Positions 8,447-16,861 of a stretch of DNA of 64,000 nucleotides are shown one piece after another (the stretch's first letter is position 1; each line of letters opens with the position of its first letter). A model generated the notes under the pieces. That model worked only from the letters and a program-made list of their open reading frames with translations, was not told the origin of the DNA and did not search any database. The DNA is from Streptomyces sp. NBC_01478 (lineage in GTDB: Bacteria > Actinomycetota > Actinomycetes > Streptomycetales > Streptomycetaceae). Made by a program: the position numbers and the translations under genes. The DNA lies in assembly GCF_036227225.1 (NCBI RefSeq), contig NZ_CP109444.1, forward strand, positions 4,693,501 through 4,757,500, given 5' to 3'.

Positions 8447-9631
8447 TCAGGAAGCGTCTCCGAGCCCGCTCAGTACCGTCTCGGCCCGCTCCACGGCGGC
8501 CTGTCCCTGTGCGGTGACGTCGAGGTCGGGGGTGATGCCCACGCCGTCGACGGTGTGGCCGGAGGGGGTGCGGTAGTGGCCGACGGTCAGTTCGGCGACG
8601 ACGCCGTCGGGCAGTTGGCTCGGCATCTGGACCGAGCCCTTGCCGAAGGTCCTGGAGCCCACGACGACCGCGCGGCCGCGGTCCTGGAGGGCGCCGGTGA
8701 GCATCTCGGCCGCGCTCATCGTGCCGCCGTCGACGAGTGCGACCAGGGGTCTGGTGGTGTCGCCGCCGGCGTCCGCGTGCAGGGCGCGCTGCCGGCCGTC
8801 GACGTCGTAGGTGGCGACGAGGCCGCCGTCGAGGAAGGCGGAGGCGGTGGTGACGGCCTCGGTGACCAGGCCGCCGGAGTTGCCGCGCAGGTCGAGGATG
8901 AACGCGGACTCGGCCGGGGCCTGCCGTACGGCGGTGCGGACGAGGTCGCCTACGCCCTTGGTGAACGCGGCGATCTTGATGACGGTGACCGCACCGGTCA
9001 GTCGGCGGACCGTCACGGAGTCGGTGGAGAGGCGGGCGCGTCGTACGGTCTCGCTCCACGCGTGCGTGCCGCGCTCCAGGCCGAGGGTGACGGTGGTGCC
9101 GGCGGCGGCGTCCTGGGCGTCACCGCGCAGTAAGGAGACGACCTCGGTGACGGGCTGCCCGTCGACGTTCTCGCCGTCGACGGTGCGCAGTCGGTCGCCC
9201 TTGTGGACACCCGCGGCGGCGGCGGGCGACCCGGACTGCACCTTGGTCACCTCGATCCGGCCGTCCCGCTCGCGCCGGGCCCAGAGCCCGACGCCGGTGT
9301 ACTGGCCGTCGAGGGCCTCCTCGAACTCCTCGTACTCCCCTGGGGAGTACACGGCACCCCACCGGTCCCCGCTGCGGCTGACGGCCCGCTCGGCGGCCTC
9401 CATGGGCGACTTGCCGTCGGCCTTGGCGTCGGCGGCGGCCTTCGCGACCTCTTCGGTACGGCCGACGGGCGCCGAACGGGCCGTACCGGACGCCGTTTTC
9501 CGGTCGGACCGGTCGGCTTCGTCGAACGATCCGGTCGCCGCACCGGCCACCAGCACGCTCGCGAACACCAATGTCAGGGCGGCCCCGCGGCGGATGCGGC
9601 GGGGCTGACAGAACAGGTCGCGGCCTGACAT
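8447..9631 (-). CDS. S41-family C-terminal processing peptidase with PDZ domain
   Basis: 394 residues from the ATG at 9631; the longer open frame adds sequence without translation signals. A single N-terminal hydrophobic segment (AALTLVFASVLVAGAATG) anchors or exports it. A PDZ domain (GVHKGDRLRTVDGENVDGQP) follows, then the S41 protease fold: LDLRGNSGGLV, the nucleophile Ser in DGGTMSAAEML and the Lys in GSRTFGKGSVQ. The Ser/Lys dyad is therefore intact and the enzyme should cleave C-terminal regions of exported proteins. It sits between smpB and the ftsEX pair. The TnpB element now separates it from ftsX, so it may depend on its own promoter. Confidence 0.92.
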   Translation of the reverse strand: MSGRDLFCQPRRIRRGAALTLVFASVLVAGAATGSFDEADRSDRKTASGTARSAPVGRTEEVAKAAADAKADGKSPMEAAERAVSRSGDRWGAVYSPGEYEEFEEALDGQYTGVGLWARRERDGRIEVTKVQSGSPAAAAGVHKGDRLRTVDGENVDGQPVTEVVSLLRGDAQDAAAGTTVTLGLERGTHAWSETVRRARLSTDSVTVRRLTGAVTVIKIAAFTKGVGDLVRTAVRQAPAESAFILDLRGNSGGLVTEAVTTASAFLDGGLVATYDVDGRQRALHADAGGDTTRPLVALVDGGTMSAAEMLTGALQDRGRAVVVGSRTFGKGSVQMPSQLPDGVVAELTVGHYRTPSGHTVDGVGITPDLDVTAQGQAAVERAETVLSGLGDAS

Positions 9632-9657
9632 GGCGGTGAGTCTAGGACAACGCGAAG

Positions 9658-9685
9658 GGCCGCACGGGCGGTTGCCCGTACGGCC
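9658..9685. terminator. Strong hairpin upstream of the S41 gene (possible original ftsX terminator)
   Basis: A 12-bp inverted repeat (9658-9669 with 9674-9685, one G-U) with a GGTT loop. No U-tract follows on either strand. It lies between the S41 start and the TnpB element, so it may be the terminator that once followed ftsX directly. It could instead be part of the S41 leader. Confidence 0.45.
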
Positions 9686-9845
9686 GCCGTGGCATGCGTC
9701 ACCGAGGCGTCTGGGGCGGGGCACGGCGAAATCGCGCGGAAGTGATCAGACGTACGGGCATTCGCTCGTCGGTATGAAGCAGGCGGGATGCGGCCCAGGT
9801 GTTCGAGCGTCGCGCATACGGTCTGCGGTGAACGGGGGTGAGGAC

Positions 9846-11048
9846 ATGGTCGCAACGCAGGAGGCTGCTCGGAGCGGCCATGCCCGGTTCACGTACCGGC
9901 TGCGGGTCTCGTCCACTGCCAGAGGGGCGCTGCTGGCCGAGTGGGGGCGTTGCCGGTGGGTGTGGAACGAGTGTGTCGCTCGTTCCAAGAGGGCCTATCG
10001 GGATGGGGAGATGTGCGGTCCGGCTCTCCTGGACAAGATGTTGACCGAGACTCGCGCGATCACGCCGTGGCTGGCCGGGGGCGCGTCCGTCCCGCAGCAG
10101 CAAGTGATCCGCGACTTCGGCACGTCACGTGCGAAGGCCCTGAAGGACATCAGGGAACGTCTGTCGGTGACGCGCCGGGCGGGAATGCCCGGCTACAAGA
10201 AGAAGCACGAGAGCCGTCCGAGTCTGAACTACACGCGGCGCGGTTTCCGCTTGAAGGACGGGCGGCTGCATCTGGCGGGTGGGATCGTCCTGACCGTGGT
10301 GTGGTCGCGCCAACTGCCCGCCGGGCCCTCGTCGGTGCGCGTGTACCAGGACAGTGTCGGCGACTGGTACGCCTCCTTCGTCGTCCCCGCCGAGGTCGCG
10401 CCGCTGCCCGGAACCGGCCGGGTGATCGGCGTCGACTGGGGCGTGCGGGAGACCGCCACCACCACGAGCGACGCCCACGACCTTCCCCATGCCGGGCACG
10501 GCAGAAAGGGTCAGGCGAAGCTGTCCCGGTACGACCGGATGGCGGCGCGCCGCAAGCCGAAGAAGGGCCACGCGGCCTCGAAGGGCTACCGCGAGGCGAA
10601 ACGATGGCGGGCGAAGACCTACCAGAAGATCGCCCGGCAACGGCAGGACACCGCACGCAAGTGGGCCAAGAAGGTCGTGCGGGACCATGACGCGATCGCG
10701 GTGGAGGACTTCAGACCGAAGTTCCTCGCGAAGACGTCCATGGCACGCAAGGCGGCGGACGCCGCGATCGGGGCGACGAAGCGGGCCCTGATCGAGATGG
10801 GGCGCAAGCACGCACGGGACGTGCGCCTGGTGCATCCCGCGCACACCACCATGGACTGCGGACGGTGCGGAGCGAGAACCAAGCACGCCCTCCCGGTGTC
10901 GGAACGCACGTACACCTGCACCGCGTGCGGAGCCGTGTCCCCCAGGGACAGGAACTCCGCCCGCGTGATGCTCGTCCGGGCTGGTCTGAACCCGGCTGGT
11001 GCTGAGGGCGCAGGACCTCCTGGAGCGCTGCTCCAGAAGGCGGCCTGA
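9846..11048 (+). CDS. tnpB: TnpB RNA-guided nuclease
   Basis: 400 residues from the ATG at 9846, behind GGGGGTGAGG. The order of parts is that of TnpB: N-terminal wedge/REC region (FTYRLRVSSTARGALLAEWG), then a split RuvC domain interrupted by a zinc ribbon. The three RuvC acids are present: Asp197 (VIGVDWGV), Glu287 (IAVEDFRPKF) and Asp368 (SPRDRNSARV). The CxxC...CxxC zinc finger is intact (MDCGRCG and YTCTACG). The protein is not truncated, so it is probably an active RNA-guided endonuclease that cuts at a TAM plus a guide specified by an omega RNA from the element's right end. It is transcribed against the surrounding genes. Confidence 0.93.
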   Translation: MVATQEAARSGHARFTYRLRVSSTARGALLAEWGRCRWVWNECVARSKRAYRDGEMCGPALLDKMLTETRAITPWLAGGASVPQQQVIRDFGTSRAKALKDIRERLSVTRRAGMPGYKKKHESRPSLNYTRRGFRLKDGRLHLAGGIVLTVVWSRQLPAGPSSVRVYQDSVGDWYASFVVPAEVAPLPGTGRVIGVDWGVRETATTTSDAHDLPHAGHGRKGQAKLSRYDRMAARRKPKKGHAASKGYREAKRWRAKTYQKIARQRQDTARKWAKKVVRDHDAIAVEDFRPKFLAKTSMARKAADAAIGATKRALIEMGRKHARDVRLVHPAHTTMDCGRCGARTKHALPVSERTYTCTACGAVSPRDRNSARVMLVRAGLNPAGAEGAGPPGALLQKAA

Positions 11049-11057
11049 GCCAGGAAT

Positions 11058-11079
11058 CCCCTCCCTTGGCAGGGAGGGG
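11058..11079 (+). ncRNA. Right-end hairpin, probable 3' part of the omega RNA scaffold
   Basis: CCCCTCCC and GGGAGGGG form a perfect 8-bp stem with a TTGGCA loop, ten bases after the tnpB stop and followed by ACCGTCAA. In TnpB elements this position holds the last scaffold stem of the omega RNA, with the guide starting just past the element end. Here the guide would be the end of ftsX. The 5' end of the RNA, within tnpB, cannot be set from sequence alone. The hairpin may also serve as a terminator for ftsX on the minus strand. Confidence 0.5.
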
Positions 11080-11084
11080 AACCG

Positions 11085-12002
11085 TCAAACCTTCAGGTAC
11101 TTGCGCAGCGCGAAGAACGCCGCAAGCGCGGGCATCAGCAGGCTCGTCGCGAGGATGAGCGGGAGCTTCGTCAGGACGGCGTCCCAGCCGATGAAGTTGA
11201 TCAGGTTGAGCTTGTGGGACAGGTCCAGGCCGTGGTCGATGATGAAGTACCGGGCGACGACCAGGAATCCGCAGGCGACCGTGCCGCCGATGAGGCCGGC
11301 GACCGCGGCCTCCATGATGAACGGGGCCTGGATGTAGAAGCCGGACGCGCCGACCAGGCGCATGATGCCGGTCTCACGGCGACGGCTGAACGCCGAGACG
11401 CGCACCGTGTTGACGATCAGCATCAGGGCGACCACCAGCATGAGGGCCATGACCGCGCGGGCGGCCCAGTTCATGCCGTTCAGGAGGCCGAAGAGGTTGT
11501 CCAGGATGCCCTTCTGGTCCTGCACCGACTGGACGCCGTCACGGCCGTCGAAGGCGGTCGCGATGACCTGGTACTTCTCCGGGTCCTTGAGCTTGATGCG
11601 GTACGACTCCTGCATCTGGTCCGGGGTGAGGGAGCTGGCCAGCGGGGAGTCGCCGAACTGCTCCTTGTAGTGCTTGTACGCCTCGTCCTGCGACTCGTAC
11701 ACGACCTTCTCGACGACCGACATCTTGCCGAGGTCGGACTTGATCTGCGCCTTCTGGTCGTCGGTCACCGCGCCTTTGGCGCAGTTGGGGTCGGACTCGG
11801 CGTCGCTCTTGTTGCAGAGGAAGATCGAGACGTTGACCTTGTCGTACCAGTAGCCCTTCATCGTGGTCACCTGGTCGCTCATCAGGAGCGAGCCGCCGAA
11901 GAGGGCCAGGGACAGGGCTACGGAGACGACGACCGCGAAGGTCATCGTCAGGTTGCGGCGGAGACCGACACCGATCTCGGAGAGTACGAACTGGGCGCGC
12001 AT
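11085..12002 (-). CDS. ftsX: Cell-division ABC transporter permease FtsX
   Basis: 305 residues: a cytoplasmic N-terminus (MRAQFVLSEIGVGLRRNLTM), the first helix (VVVSVALSLALFGGSLL), a large extracellular loop to about residue 175, then three helices near the C-terminus. This is the FtsX plan. With FtsE it transmits a signal across the membrane that activates peptidoglycan hydrolases at septa or during growth. It lies 55 bp downstream of ftsE in the same direction. Its TGA stop (11085-11087) coincides with the right end of the TnpB element, so the element begins exactly where the gene ends. Confidence 0.95.
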   Translation of the reverse strand: MRAQFVLSEIGVGLRRNLTMTFAVVVSVALSLALFGGSLLMSDQVTTMKGYWYDKVNVSIFLCNKSDAESDPNCAKGAVTDDQKAQIKSDLGKMSVVEKVVYESQDEAYKHYKEQFGDSPLASSLTPDQMQESYRIKLKDPEKYQVIATAFDGRDGVQSVQDQKGILDNLFGLLNGMNWAARAVMALMLVVALMLIVNTVRVSAFSRRRETGIMRLVGASGFYIQAPFIMEAAVAGLIGGTVACGFLVVARYFIIDHGLDLSHKLNLINFIGWDAVLTKLPLILATSLLMPALAAFFALRKYLKV

Positions 12003-12057
12003 GGCGGCTTCTTCAGGCCTTTCCGTGGACGGACATCAGACGGCGGTCGAACGGCGG

Positions 12058-12747
12058 TCAGTGCTGGTAGCCGTAGACGCCACGTGCCTGGTCACGGACG
12101 AGGCGGCCCTTCTCCAGCTCGATGACGCGCTTGCGCATCTGGTCCACGATGTTCTGGTCGTGCGTCGCCATGACCACGGTGGTGCCCGTCCGGTTGATCC
12201 GGTCGAGCAGCTTCATGATGCCGACGGAGGTCTGCGGGTCGAGGTTGCCGGTGGGCTCGTCCGCGATGAGGAGCTTGGGCCGGTTCACGAAGGCTCTCGC
12301 GATGGCAACGCGCTGCTGCTCACCACCGGACAGCTCACCGGGCCTGCGGTCCTCCTTGCCGCCGAGCCCGACGAGGTCGAGCACCTGGGGCACGGACTTG
12401 CGGATCTCGCCCTTGGACTTGCCGATGACCTCCTGCGCGAAGGCCACGTTCTCGGCGACCGTCTTGTTGGGCAGCAGGCGGAAGTCCTGGAAGACGGTCC
12501 CCAACTGGCGGCGCATCTGCGGCACCTTCCAGTTGGAGATGCGGGCGAGGTCCTTGCCCAGCACGTGCACCTGGCCCTGACTGCACCGCTCCTCGCGGAG
12601 GACCAGCCTCAGGAAGGTGGACTTTCCGGAGCCGGAGGACCCCACGAGGAACACGAACTCGCCCTTCTCCACTTCCAGGGAGACGTCTCTGAGAGCGGGG
12701 CGGGTCTGCTTGGGGTAGACCTTGGAGACATTGTCGAATCGGATCAC
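12058..12747 (-). CDS. ftsE: Cell-division ATP-binding protein FtsE
   Basis: 229 residues starting at the GTG at 12747 ([19 protein letters not shown]). The longer open frame upstream is not used because the FtsE family begins at this motif. Walker A is GSSGSGKST, the ABC signature is [15 protein letters not shown], and Walker B is [13 protein letters not shown]. It forms a cytoplasmic ATPase dimer on FtsX. The Shine-Dalgarno is weak. Upstream lie about 250 bp shared with the divergently transcribed small membrane protein gene, which should hold promoters for both. Confidence 0.95.
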   Translation of the reverse strand: MIRFDNVSKVYPKQTRPALRDVSLEVEKGEFVFLVGSSGSGKSTFLRLVLREERCSQGQVHVLGKDLARISNWKVPQMRRQLGTVFQDFRLLPNKTVAENVAFAQEVIGKSKGEIRKSVPQVLDLVGLGGKEDRRPGELSGGEQQRVAIARAFVNRPKLLIADEPTGNLDPQTSVGIMKLLDRINRTGTTVVMATHDQNIVDQMRKRVIELEKGRLVRDQARGVYGYQH

Positions 12748-12998
12748 GGGTGCACCACGGGTAGCCGGGGGTAGGTGAGCGTGACCATACGCGACCCGGG
12801 TGTACCCGCGCAGTCGGCGTCCGGGGTTGCGCGAGGCTTGCACGTTTTGTCGCGGATTTGCAGGGCTGGAACGCACAAGGTCGGGGCAGGATAAGGCGAG
12901 CCGCGCCGAATCCAGCGGAACCTGGCACAGTGGAGGGGGAACGTTCTGGTTTCCCGGGGCGTTGTGTCTGTGAAAGCCGGTGCAAGGAGGGCGAGCGC

Positions 12999-13190
12999 AT
13001 GACGTACGACCGGTTGGTGTGCGCGAACTGCGCGGCGCCCGTGAACGAGGGCCGCTGTCCCGTCTGCCGTGCGAACCGCGCGCGGCTGCAGCAGGAGAAT
13101 CCGTGGGGCAATCTCAACCCCATGGCACTGATCGCCCTGCTCGCGGTACTGATCGCGGCGCTGGCGCTGGTGGCGCACCAGACCGCGTAG
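12999..13190 (+). CDS. Small zinc-ribbon membrane protein, function unknown
   Basis: 63 residues starting at the ATG at 12999, behind a strong AAGGAGGGCGAG. A single zinc-ribbon-like knuckle (LVCANCAAP then GRCPVCRAN, two CxxC pairs) is followed by a Gln/Asn-rich linker and one C-terminal membrane helix ([19 protein letters not shown]). The predicted topology is a cytoplasmic zinc finger tethered to the membrane. The gene is divergent from ftsE and is followed by a clear terminator. The family is not one I can name with a function. Confidence 0.8.
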   Translation: MTYDRLVCANCAAPVNEGRCPVCRANRARLQQENPWGNLNPMALIALLAVLIAALALVAHQTA

Positions 13191-13213
13191 GCGGCCTGGA
13201 CAAGGACACGCAG

Positions 13214-13244
13214 AAGGGCCCGGAGCGACATGCTCCGGGTCCTT
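13214..13244. terminator. Bidirectional terminator between convergent genes
   Basis: A 13-bp stem (13214-13226 with 13232-13244, one G-U) with a five-base loop. The stem is flanked by AA and TT, so it can work in both directions for the two convergent genes on either side. Confidence 0.85.
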
Positions 13245-13286
13245 CGTCGTACGACGTGCGTACGGTCCGTACGGGGACGGCTACCG

Positions 13287-13904
13287 TCAGGCGATCGTGC
13301 CGCCGCGGTTGCTGCTCGCGAGACGCGGGAGCACGCGGAAGGCGATGCCGCCGGCGATCATCGTCGCGGCGCCGATCAGCAGGAACGCGGTCTGGCCGGC
13401 ACCGGTCTCGGCGAGCTCACCGCCGCTGCCCTGGGCCGTCGTGTCCGACCCGGTGTCGGTGAGCGCGGAGGTACCCGCCTCCTGGGCGGAGGAGCCGCCG
13501 TCGGGGTCGGTGTTGTTGCCGCCGGTGGAGCCGGAGCCGCTGGTGCTGCCGTCCGTCGGGGTGTCGGTGGGCTCGTCCGTCGGCTCGGTGGGGTTGTCGG
13601 TCGGCTCCGTCGGGTCGTCGCTCGGCGGAATCGAGGTCGGCGGCTCGGAGGTCGGGGGCTCCGAGGTCGGCGGCTCCGAGGTCGGCGGCTCGCTCGGCGT
13701 GTTCGGAGCGGTCGGGACAACGGTGTCGGTCGGGTCGGGCGAGGCCGGGCCGTCGAGGTTGACGTCCGCGCTGACACCGTTCTCGTCCACGGTCACACCG
13801 AGGTCGAGCGCCGATGCGGCACCCGCGGCGGTCAGCGAGGCACCGGCGGCGATGATCGCGCCGGCCGCTATGCGCGCGACACGGATCCGCGTCTTCTTGG
13901 TCAT
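13287..13904 (-). CDS. Sortase-anchored (LAETG) surface protein with Pro/Thr/Ser-rich repeats
   Basis: 205 residues. The order is: signal peptide (residues 1-33, ending AAGAASA), a short unique segment (LDLGVTVDENGVSADVNLDG), a low-complexity stalk with four PPTSE repeats followed by PTEPTD repeats, and a C-terminal sorting signal. That signal is LAETG, a hydrophobic helix (FLLIGAATMIAGGIAF) and a short basic tail. Streptomyces sortases accept LAxTG, so the protein should be covalently attached to peptidoglycan with the stalk exposed. No ligand-binding domain is visible, and the function is unknown. The repeats suggest the stalk length varies between strains. Confidence 0.85.
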   Translation of the reverse strand: MTKKTRIRVARIAAGAIIAAGASLTAAGAASALDLGVTVDENGVSADVNLDGPASPDPTDTVVPTAPNTPSEPPTSEPPTSEPPTSEPPTSIPPSDDPTEPTDNPTEPTDEPTDTPTDGSTSGSGSTGGNNTDPDGGSSAQEAGTSALTDTGSDTTAQGSGGELAETGAGQTAFLLIGAATMIAGGIAFRVLPRLASSNRGGTIA

Positions 13905-14171
13905 TAGGTTGCTACCCCCAGTAGCTCGTCGTCAGGGTGGCGCGTCGGTGTCCGGGGCCGTGATCGACGGGGGTGACGGCTGGCGAAAGCTCAGATCCCC
14001 CGGTTCACATGCGCCCCGGAGATACGCATGCCACGCTTCACCTTTCCCACTTTTCACAGCAACGTCAAGGCCGTTGCGAGCGCAATGTCCAACTAAGGGT
14101 TCTTTGCTGGGGGATGGAACCTGTGAGTGTGACGTAAAACCCGGACATCGTGGAGCACGACGGGAAAACAA
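13905..14171. other. Intergenic region upstream of the LAETG gene
   Basis: No gene is seen. It should contain the minus-strand promoter of the LAETG protein gene. A TTGACG hexamer on the minus strand (14068 to 14063) could be a -35 element, but no good -10 lies at the right distance. I checked for a riboswitch-like fold and saw nothing I could defend. Confidence 0.4.
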
Positions 14172-14206
14172 AAGGCAACTGCCGCCCGGTGGACGGCAGT
14201 TGCCTT
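14172..14206 (-). terminator. prfB terminator
   Basis: A perfect 13-bp stem (14172-14184 with 14194-14206) with a nine-base loop. On the minus strand it is followed by TTTGTTTTCCC, a U-rich run rare at this GC content. It starts 23 bp after the prfB stop. Confidence 0.9.
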
Positions 14207-14228
14207 GTCGACAAAGCAATGTGCGGAG

Positions 14229-15335
14229 TTACTTCTCCTGCTGCTTGCGCCAGCGAATTCCGGCCTCCAGGAAGCCGTCGATCTCGCCGTTGAACACGGC
14301 CTCGGGGTTGCCCACTTCGTACTCCGTGCGCAGGTCCTTGACCATCTGGTACGGGTGCAGGACGTACGAACGCATCTGGTTTCCCCAGGAGTTGCCGCCG
14401 TCGCCCTTGAGGGCGTCCATCCGGGCCTGCTCCTCCTGGCGGCGGCGCTCCAGCAGCTTGGCCTGGAGCACGTTCATCGCGCTGGCCTTGTTCTGGATCT
14501 GCGAGCGCTCGTTCTGGCAGGAGACGACGATGCCGGTGGGGAGGTGGGTCAGGCGGACCGCGGAGTCGGTGGTGTTGACGCCCTGGCCGCCGGGGCCCGA
14601 CGACCGGTACACGTCGACGCGCAGCTCGGACTCGTCGATCTCCATGTGGTCGGTCTGCTCGACGACCGGCAGGATCTCGACACCGGCGAAGGAGGTCTGG
14701 CGGCGCCCCTGGTTGTCGAAGGGCGAGATCCGCACCAGCCGGTGGGTGCCCTGCTCGACGGAGAGCGTGCCGTAGGCGTACGGCACGTGGACGACGAAGG
14801 TGGTCGACTTGATGCCGGCCTCTTCGGCGTACGACGTCTCGTAGAGCTCCGTCTTGTAGCCGTGGCGCTCGGCCCAGCGCAGGTACATGCGCTGGAGCTT
14901 CTCGGTGAAGTCGGAGGCGTCGACGCCGCCGGCCTCGGCGCGGATGGTGACGACGGCCTCGCGGGAGTCGTACTCGCCGGAGAGGAGGGTACGGACCTCC
15001 ATCTCGTCCAGCGCCTTCTTGACGGCGGTCAGCTCGTTCTCCGCCTCGGCGCGGGTGTCCGGGTCGTCCTCCTCCTCGGCCATCTCGAAGAGGACCGAGA
15101 GGTCGTCGATCCGGCCGCGAAGGGCCTCGGTCTTGCGGATCTCGGCCTGGAGGTGGCTCAGCTTGCTGGTGACCTTCTGCGCCGCCTCCGGGTCGTCCCA
15201 CAGGGAGGGCGCTGCCGCCTGCTCCTCGAGGACGACGACATCTGCCCTCAGCGTGTCCAGGTCCAGGACGGCCTCGATCGACTCCATGGTCGAGGAGAGG
15301 GACTTGAGCTCTTCGGAAACATCGACGACTGCCAC
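14229..15335 (-). CDS. prfB: Peptide chain release factor 2
   Basis: 368 residues; hydrolyses peptidyl-tRNA at UGA and UAA stops. The stop-codon recognition motif SPF ([17 protein letters not shown]) and the catalytic GGQ ([18 protein letters not shown]) are both present. The single frame is open from the GTG at 15335 to the stop, so there is no programmed +1 frameshift of the E. coli type. The GGAGG Shine-Dalgarno is only one base from the GTG, unusually tight, but the N-terminus aligns with other actinobacterial RF2 proteins and no better start is seen. A strong terminator follows. Confidence 0.96.
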   Translation of the reverse strand: MAVVDVSEELKSLSSTMESIEAVLDLDTLRADVVVLEEQAAAPSLWDDPEAAQKVTSKLSHLQAEIRKTEALRGRIDDLSVLFEMAEEEDDPDTRAEAENELTAVKKALDEMEVRTLLSGEYDSREAVVTIRAEAGGVDASDFTEKLQRMYLRWAERHGYKTELYETSYAEEAGIKSTTFVVHVPYAYGTLSVEQGTHRLVRISPFDNQGRRQTSFAGVEILPVVEQTDHMEIDESELRVDVYRSSGPGGQGVNTTDSAVRLTHLPTGIVVSCQNERSQIQNKASAMNVLQAKLLERRRQEEQARMDALKGDGGNSWGNQMRSYVLHPYQMVKDLRTEYEVGNPEAVFNGEIDGFLEAGIRWRKQQEK

Positions 15336-15418
15336 GCCTCCAGCGTAACGGCTCCGCCAAGCGGGGAGTGCCGTGGCCGTAACGGGGCTCTGGTCACCCG
15401 GCGCCGGGGCGGGCGTAC

Positions 15419-15437
15419 CTGGGGGCTCCGCCCCCAG
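15419..15437 (-). terminator. Hairpin downstream of the second kinase gene
   Basis: CTGGGGGC and GCCCCCAG form an 8-bp stem with a TCC loop. This GGGGGCTCCGCCCCC hairpin recurs in Streptomyces genomes, often after genes. It lies between pkaB and prfB on their shared minus strand. There is no U-tract. Confidence 0.5.
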
Positions 15438-15486
15438 ACCGCCGTACCTGTCCCGACTCGGCCGGCTGCAAAGTACCGAAGGACCC

Positions 15487-16728
15487 TTACGGCGAAGCCG
15501 GTGCCGAGTTCTTCGTGTCCGGGGCGTTCGTGCCGGAGTCGTCCCCGGACGTCGCCGCCCACGTGCCGACCCCCACCGCCGCGACCAGCACCACTCCCGC
15601 CGCCGCCAGCGTCAGCCGCCTGCGCCGGGTCGCCGCCCGGTGCCGGGCCGAACCGGGACGCGGGGCGCCCGCCGGACGCGGGGCCCGTGCCGTACCGCGC
15701 GGGCCGCCCGCCAGCTCGTCCGGCGCGGGCACGCGCATCGACGTGTGGGTGTCCCGGTTGGAGTCGGCGGGCTTGGCGCCCGGCACCAGCGGTACGGCGC
15801 CCCGTCGTACCCGCTCGCTGCGCGCGGGCGCGGCCACCGGGGTCTCCTCCTGCTCCGCCTCCTCCGGCTCGGTGTCCGGCTCGTCGACGTCCAGCGGGGG
15901 CATCCCGGCCAGCAGGGGCAGTTGTTCGCGCAGCCGGGCGGCGAGTTCGGAGGCGCGCAGCCGGGAGGCCGGGGCCTTCGCCAGGCACTGCACCATGAGC
16001 TGCCACAGTTCGTCGGGGATCCCGGGCAGCGGTACGACGGTCTCGGTGACATGGCGTCGCAGCACCGCACCGGGGTGGCCGCCGCCGAACGGGGTGAATC
16101 CGGCGAGGAGTTCGTACAGGACGGTCGCCAGGGCGTAGATGTCGACGGCCGCGCGCGGGGGCAGGCCCTCGACGATCTCGGGGGCGAGGTAGTCCGGCGT
16201 GCCGATGATCTTCGTGGCGCGGGTGCGGCGCGGGGAGTCGATGAGTTTGGCGACCCCGAAGTCCGTCAGCAGCGCGGGGTGCGCGCCGCCGGGGCCGAGC
16301 GGGCCCTGCATGTCGAGGAGCACGTTCTCCGGCTTGACGTCCCGGTGGACGACGCCGGCCGCGTGGGCCGCCGCGAGTCCGTCCGCGATGTCGGCGACGA
16401 TCGCGACCGCCGCCTCGGGGGAGAGCCTGCGTTCCCGGTCGAGGCGGGTGCGCAGGTCGGTGCCGCGGACCAGGTCCATGACGAGGGCGAGGTCGTTGCC
16501 GTCGACGACCAGGTCCCGTACGGACACGATGTTCGGGTGCTCCAGGCCGAGCAGGGCGGTGCGCTCCTGCACGAAGCGGCCGACGAGTTCCTGGTCGGAC
16601 GCGAGGTCCTCGCGCAGCAGCTTGACGGCGACGGGCCCGTCGGGCCCCTCACCCAGCCACACCGTGCCGGCGCTGCCCCGCCCCAGGATCTGGTTGGCGG
16701 TGTACCGGCTGCCGATCTTCCGTGCCAA
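15487..16728 (-). CDS. pkaB: Membrane-anchored Ser/Thr protein kinase (PkaB-like)
   Basis: 413 residues from the TTG at 16728, chosen because AGGAG sits five bases upstream and the protein then starts [18 protein letters not shown]. The kinase domain covers about residues 8-265: glycine loop GRGSAGTVW, Lys36 in VAVKLL, catalytic loop [14 protein letters not shown] and the activation segment ending [10 protein letters not shown] Pro/acidic linker, a basic patch and one membrane helix ([19 protein letters not shown]) follow, with a short extracellular tail. The gene is 133 bp downstream of a second kinase gene and near prfB, the setting remembered for pkaA and pkaB of S. coelicolor. The symbol rests on that resemblance. 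Confidence 0.92.
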   Translation of the reverse strand: MARKIGSRYTANQILGRGSAGTVWLGEGPDGPVAVKLLREDLASDQELVGRFVQERTALLGLEHPNIVSVRDLVVDGNDLALVMDLVRGTDLRTRLDRERRLSPEAAVAIVADIADGLAAAHAAGVVHRDVKPENVLLDMQGPLGPGGAHPALLTDFGVAKLIDSPRRTRATKIIGTPDYLAPEIVEGLPPRAAVDIYALATVLYELLAGFTPFGGGHPGAVLRRHVTETVVPLPGIPDELWQLMVQCLAKAPASRLRASELAARLREQLPLLAGMPPLDVDEPDTEPEEAEQEETPVAAPARSERVRRGAVPLVPGAKPADSNRDTHTSMRVPAPDELAGGPRGTARAPRPAGAPRPGSARHRAATRRRRLTLAAAGVVLVAAVGVGTWAATSGDDSGTNAPDTKNSAPASP

Positions 16729-16861
16729 GGCTGCTCCTACCAGACGCGTGTTGTCGTTAAAACTACGCGTCAGATGAGCCAACCTTCACCGCGGAGGCGG
16801 AAATCACCCACTGGGTGTCGACAAATCACCAACACAACGTCCGACTTGGGCTTTTCGGGGG

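Larger units (their letters stand above)
9690..11088 (+). mobile_element. TnpB-carrying insertion element (IS200/IS605 or IS607 type), no TnpA
   Basis: The element separates ftsX from the S41 gene, which are neighbours in the conserved Streptomyces order. It carries tnpB alone, with no TnpA transposase. The right end shows the usual arrangement: a hairpin just after tnpB and then GTCAA at 11084-11088. The left end cannot be fixed; it lies somewhere between the hairpin at 9658-9685 and the tnpB start at 9846. No target-site duplication is expected for this class and none was seen. Confidence 0.65.

Noticed and set aside
13905..14171. Riboswitch upstream of the LAETG protein gene
   Set aside because: I looked for conserved cores of common classes and found none. 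The stretch has only short imperfect stems.
15300..15341. Programmed +1 frameshift in prfB
   Set aside because: The reading frame is continuous from the GTG start; no in-frame stop near codon 25 is present.
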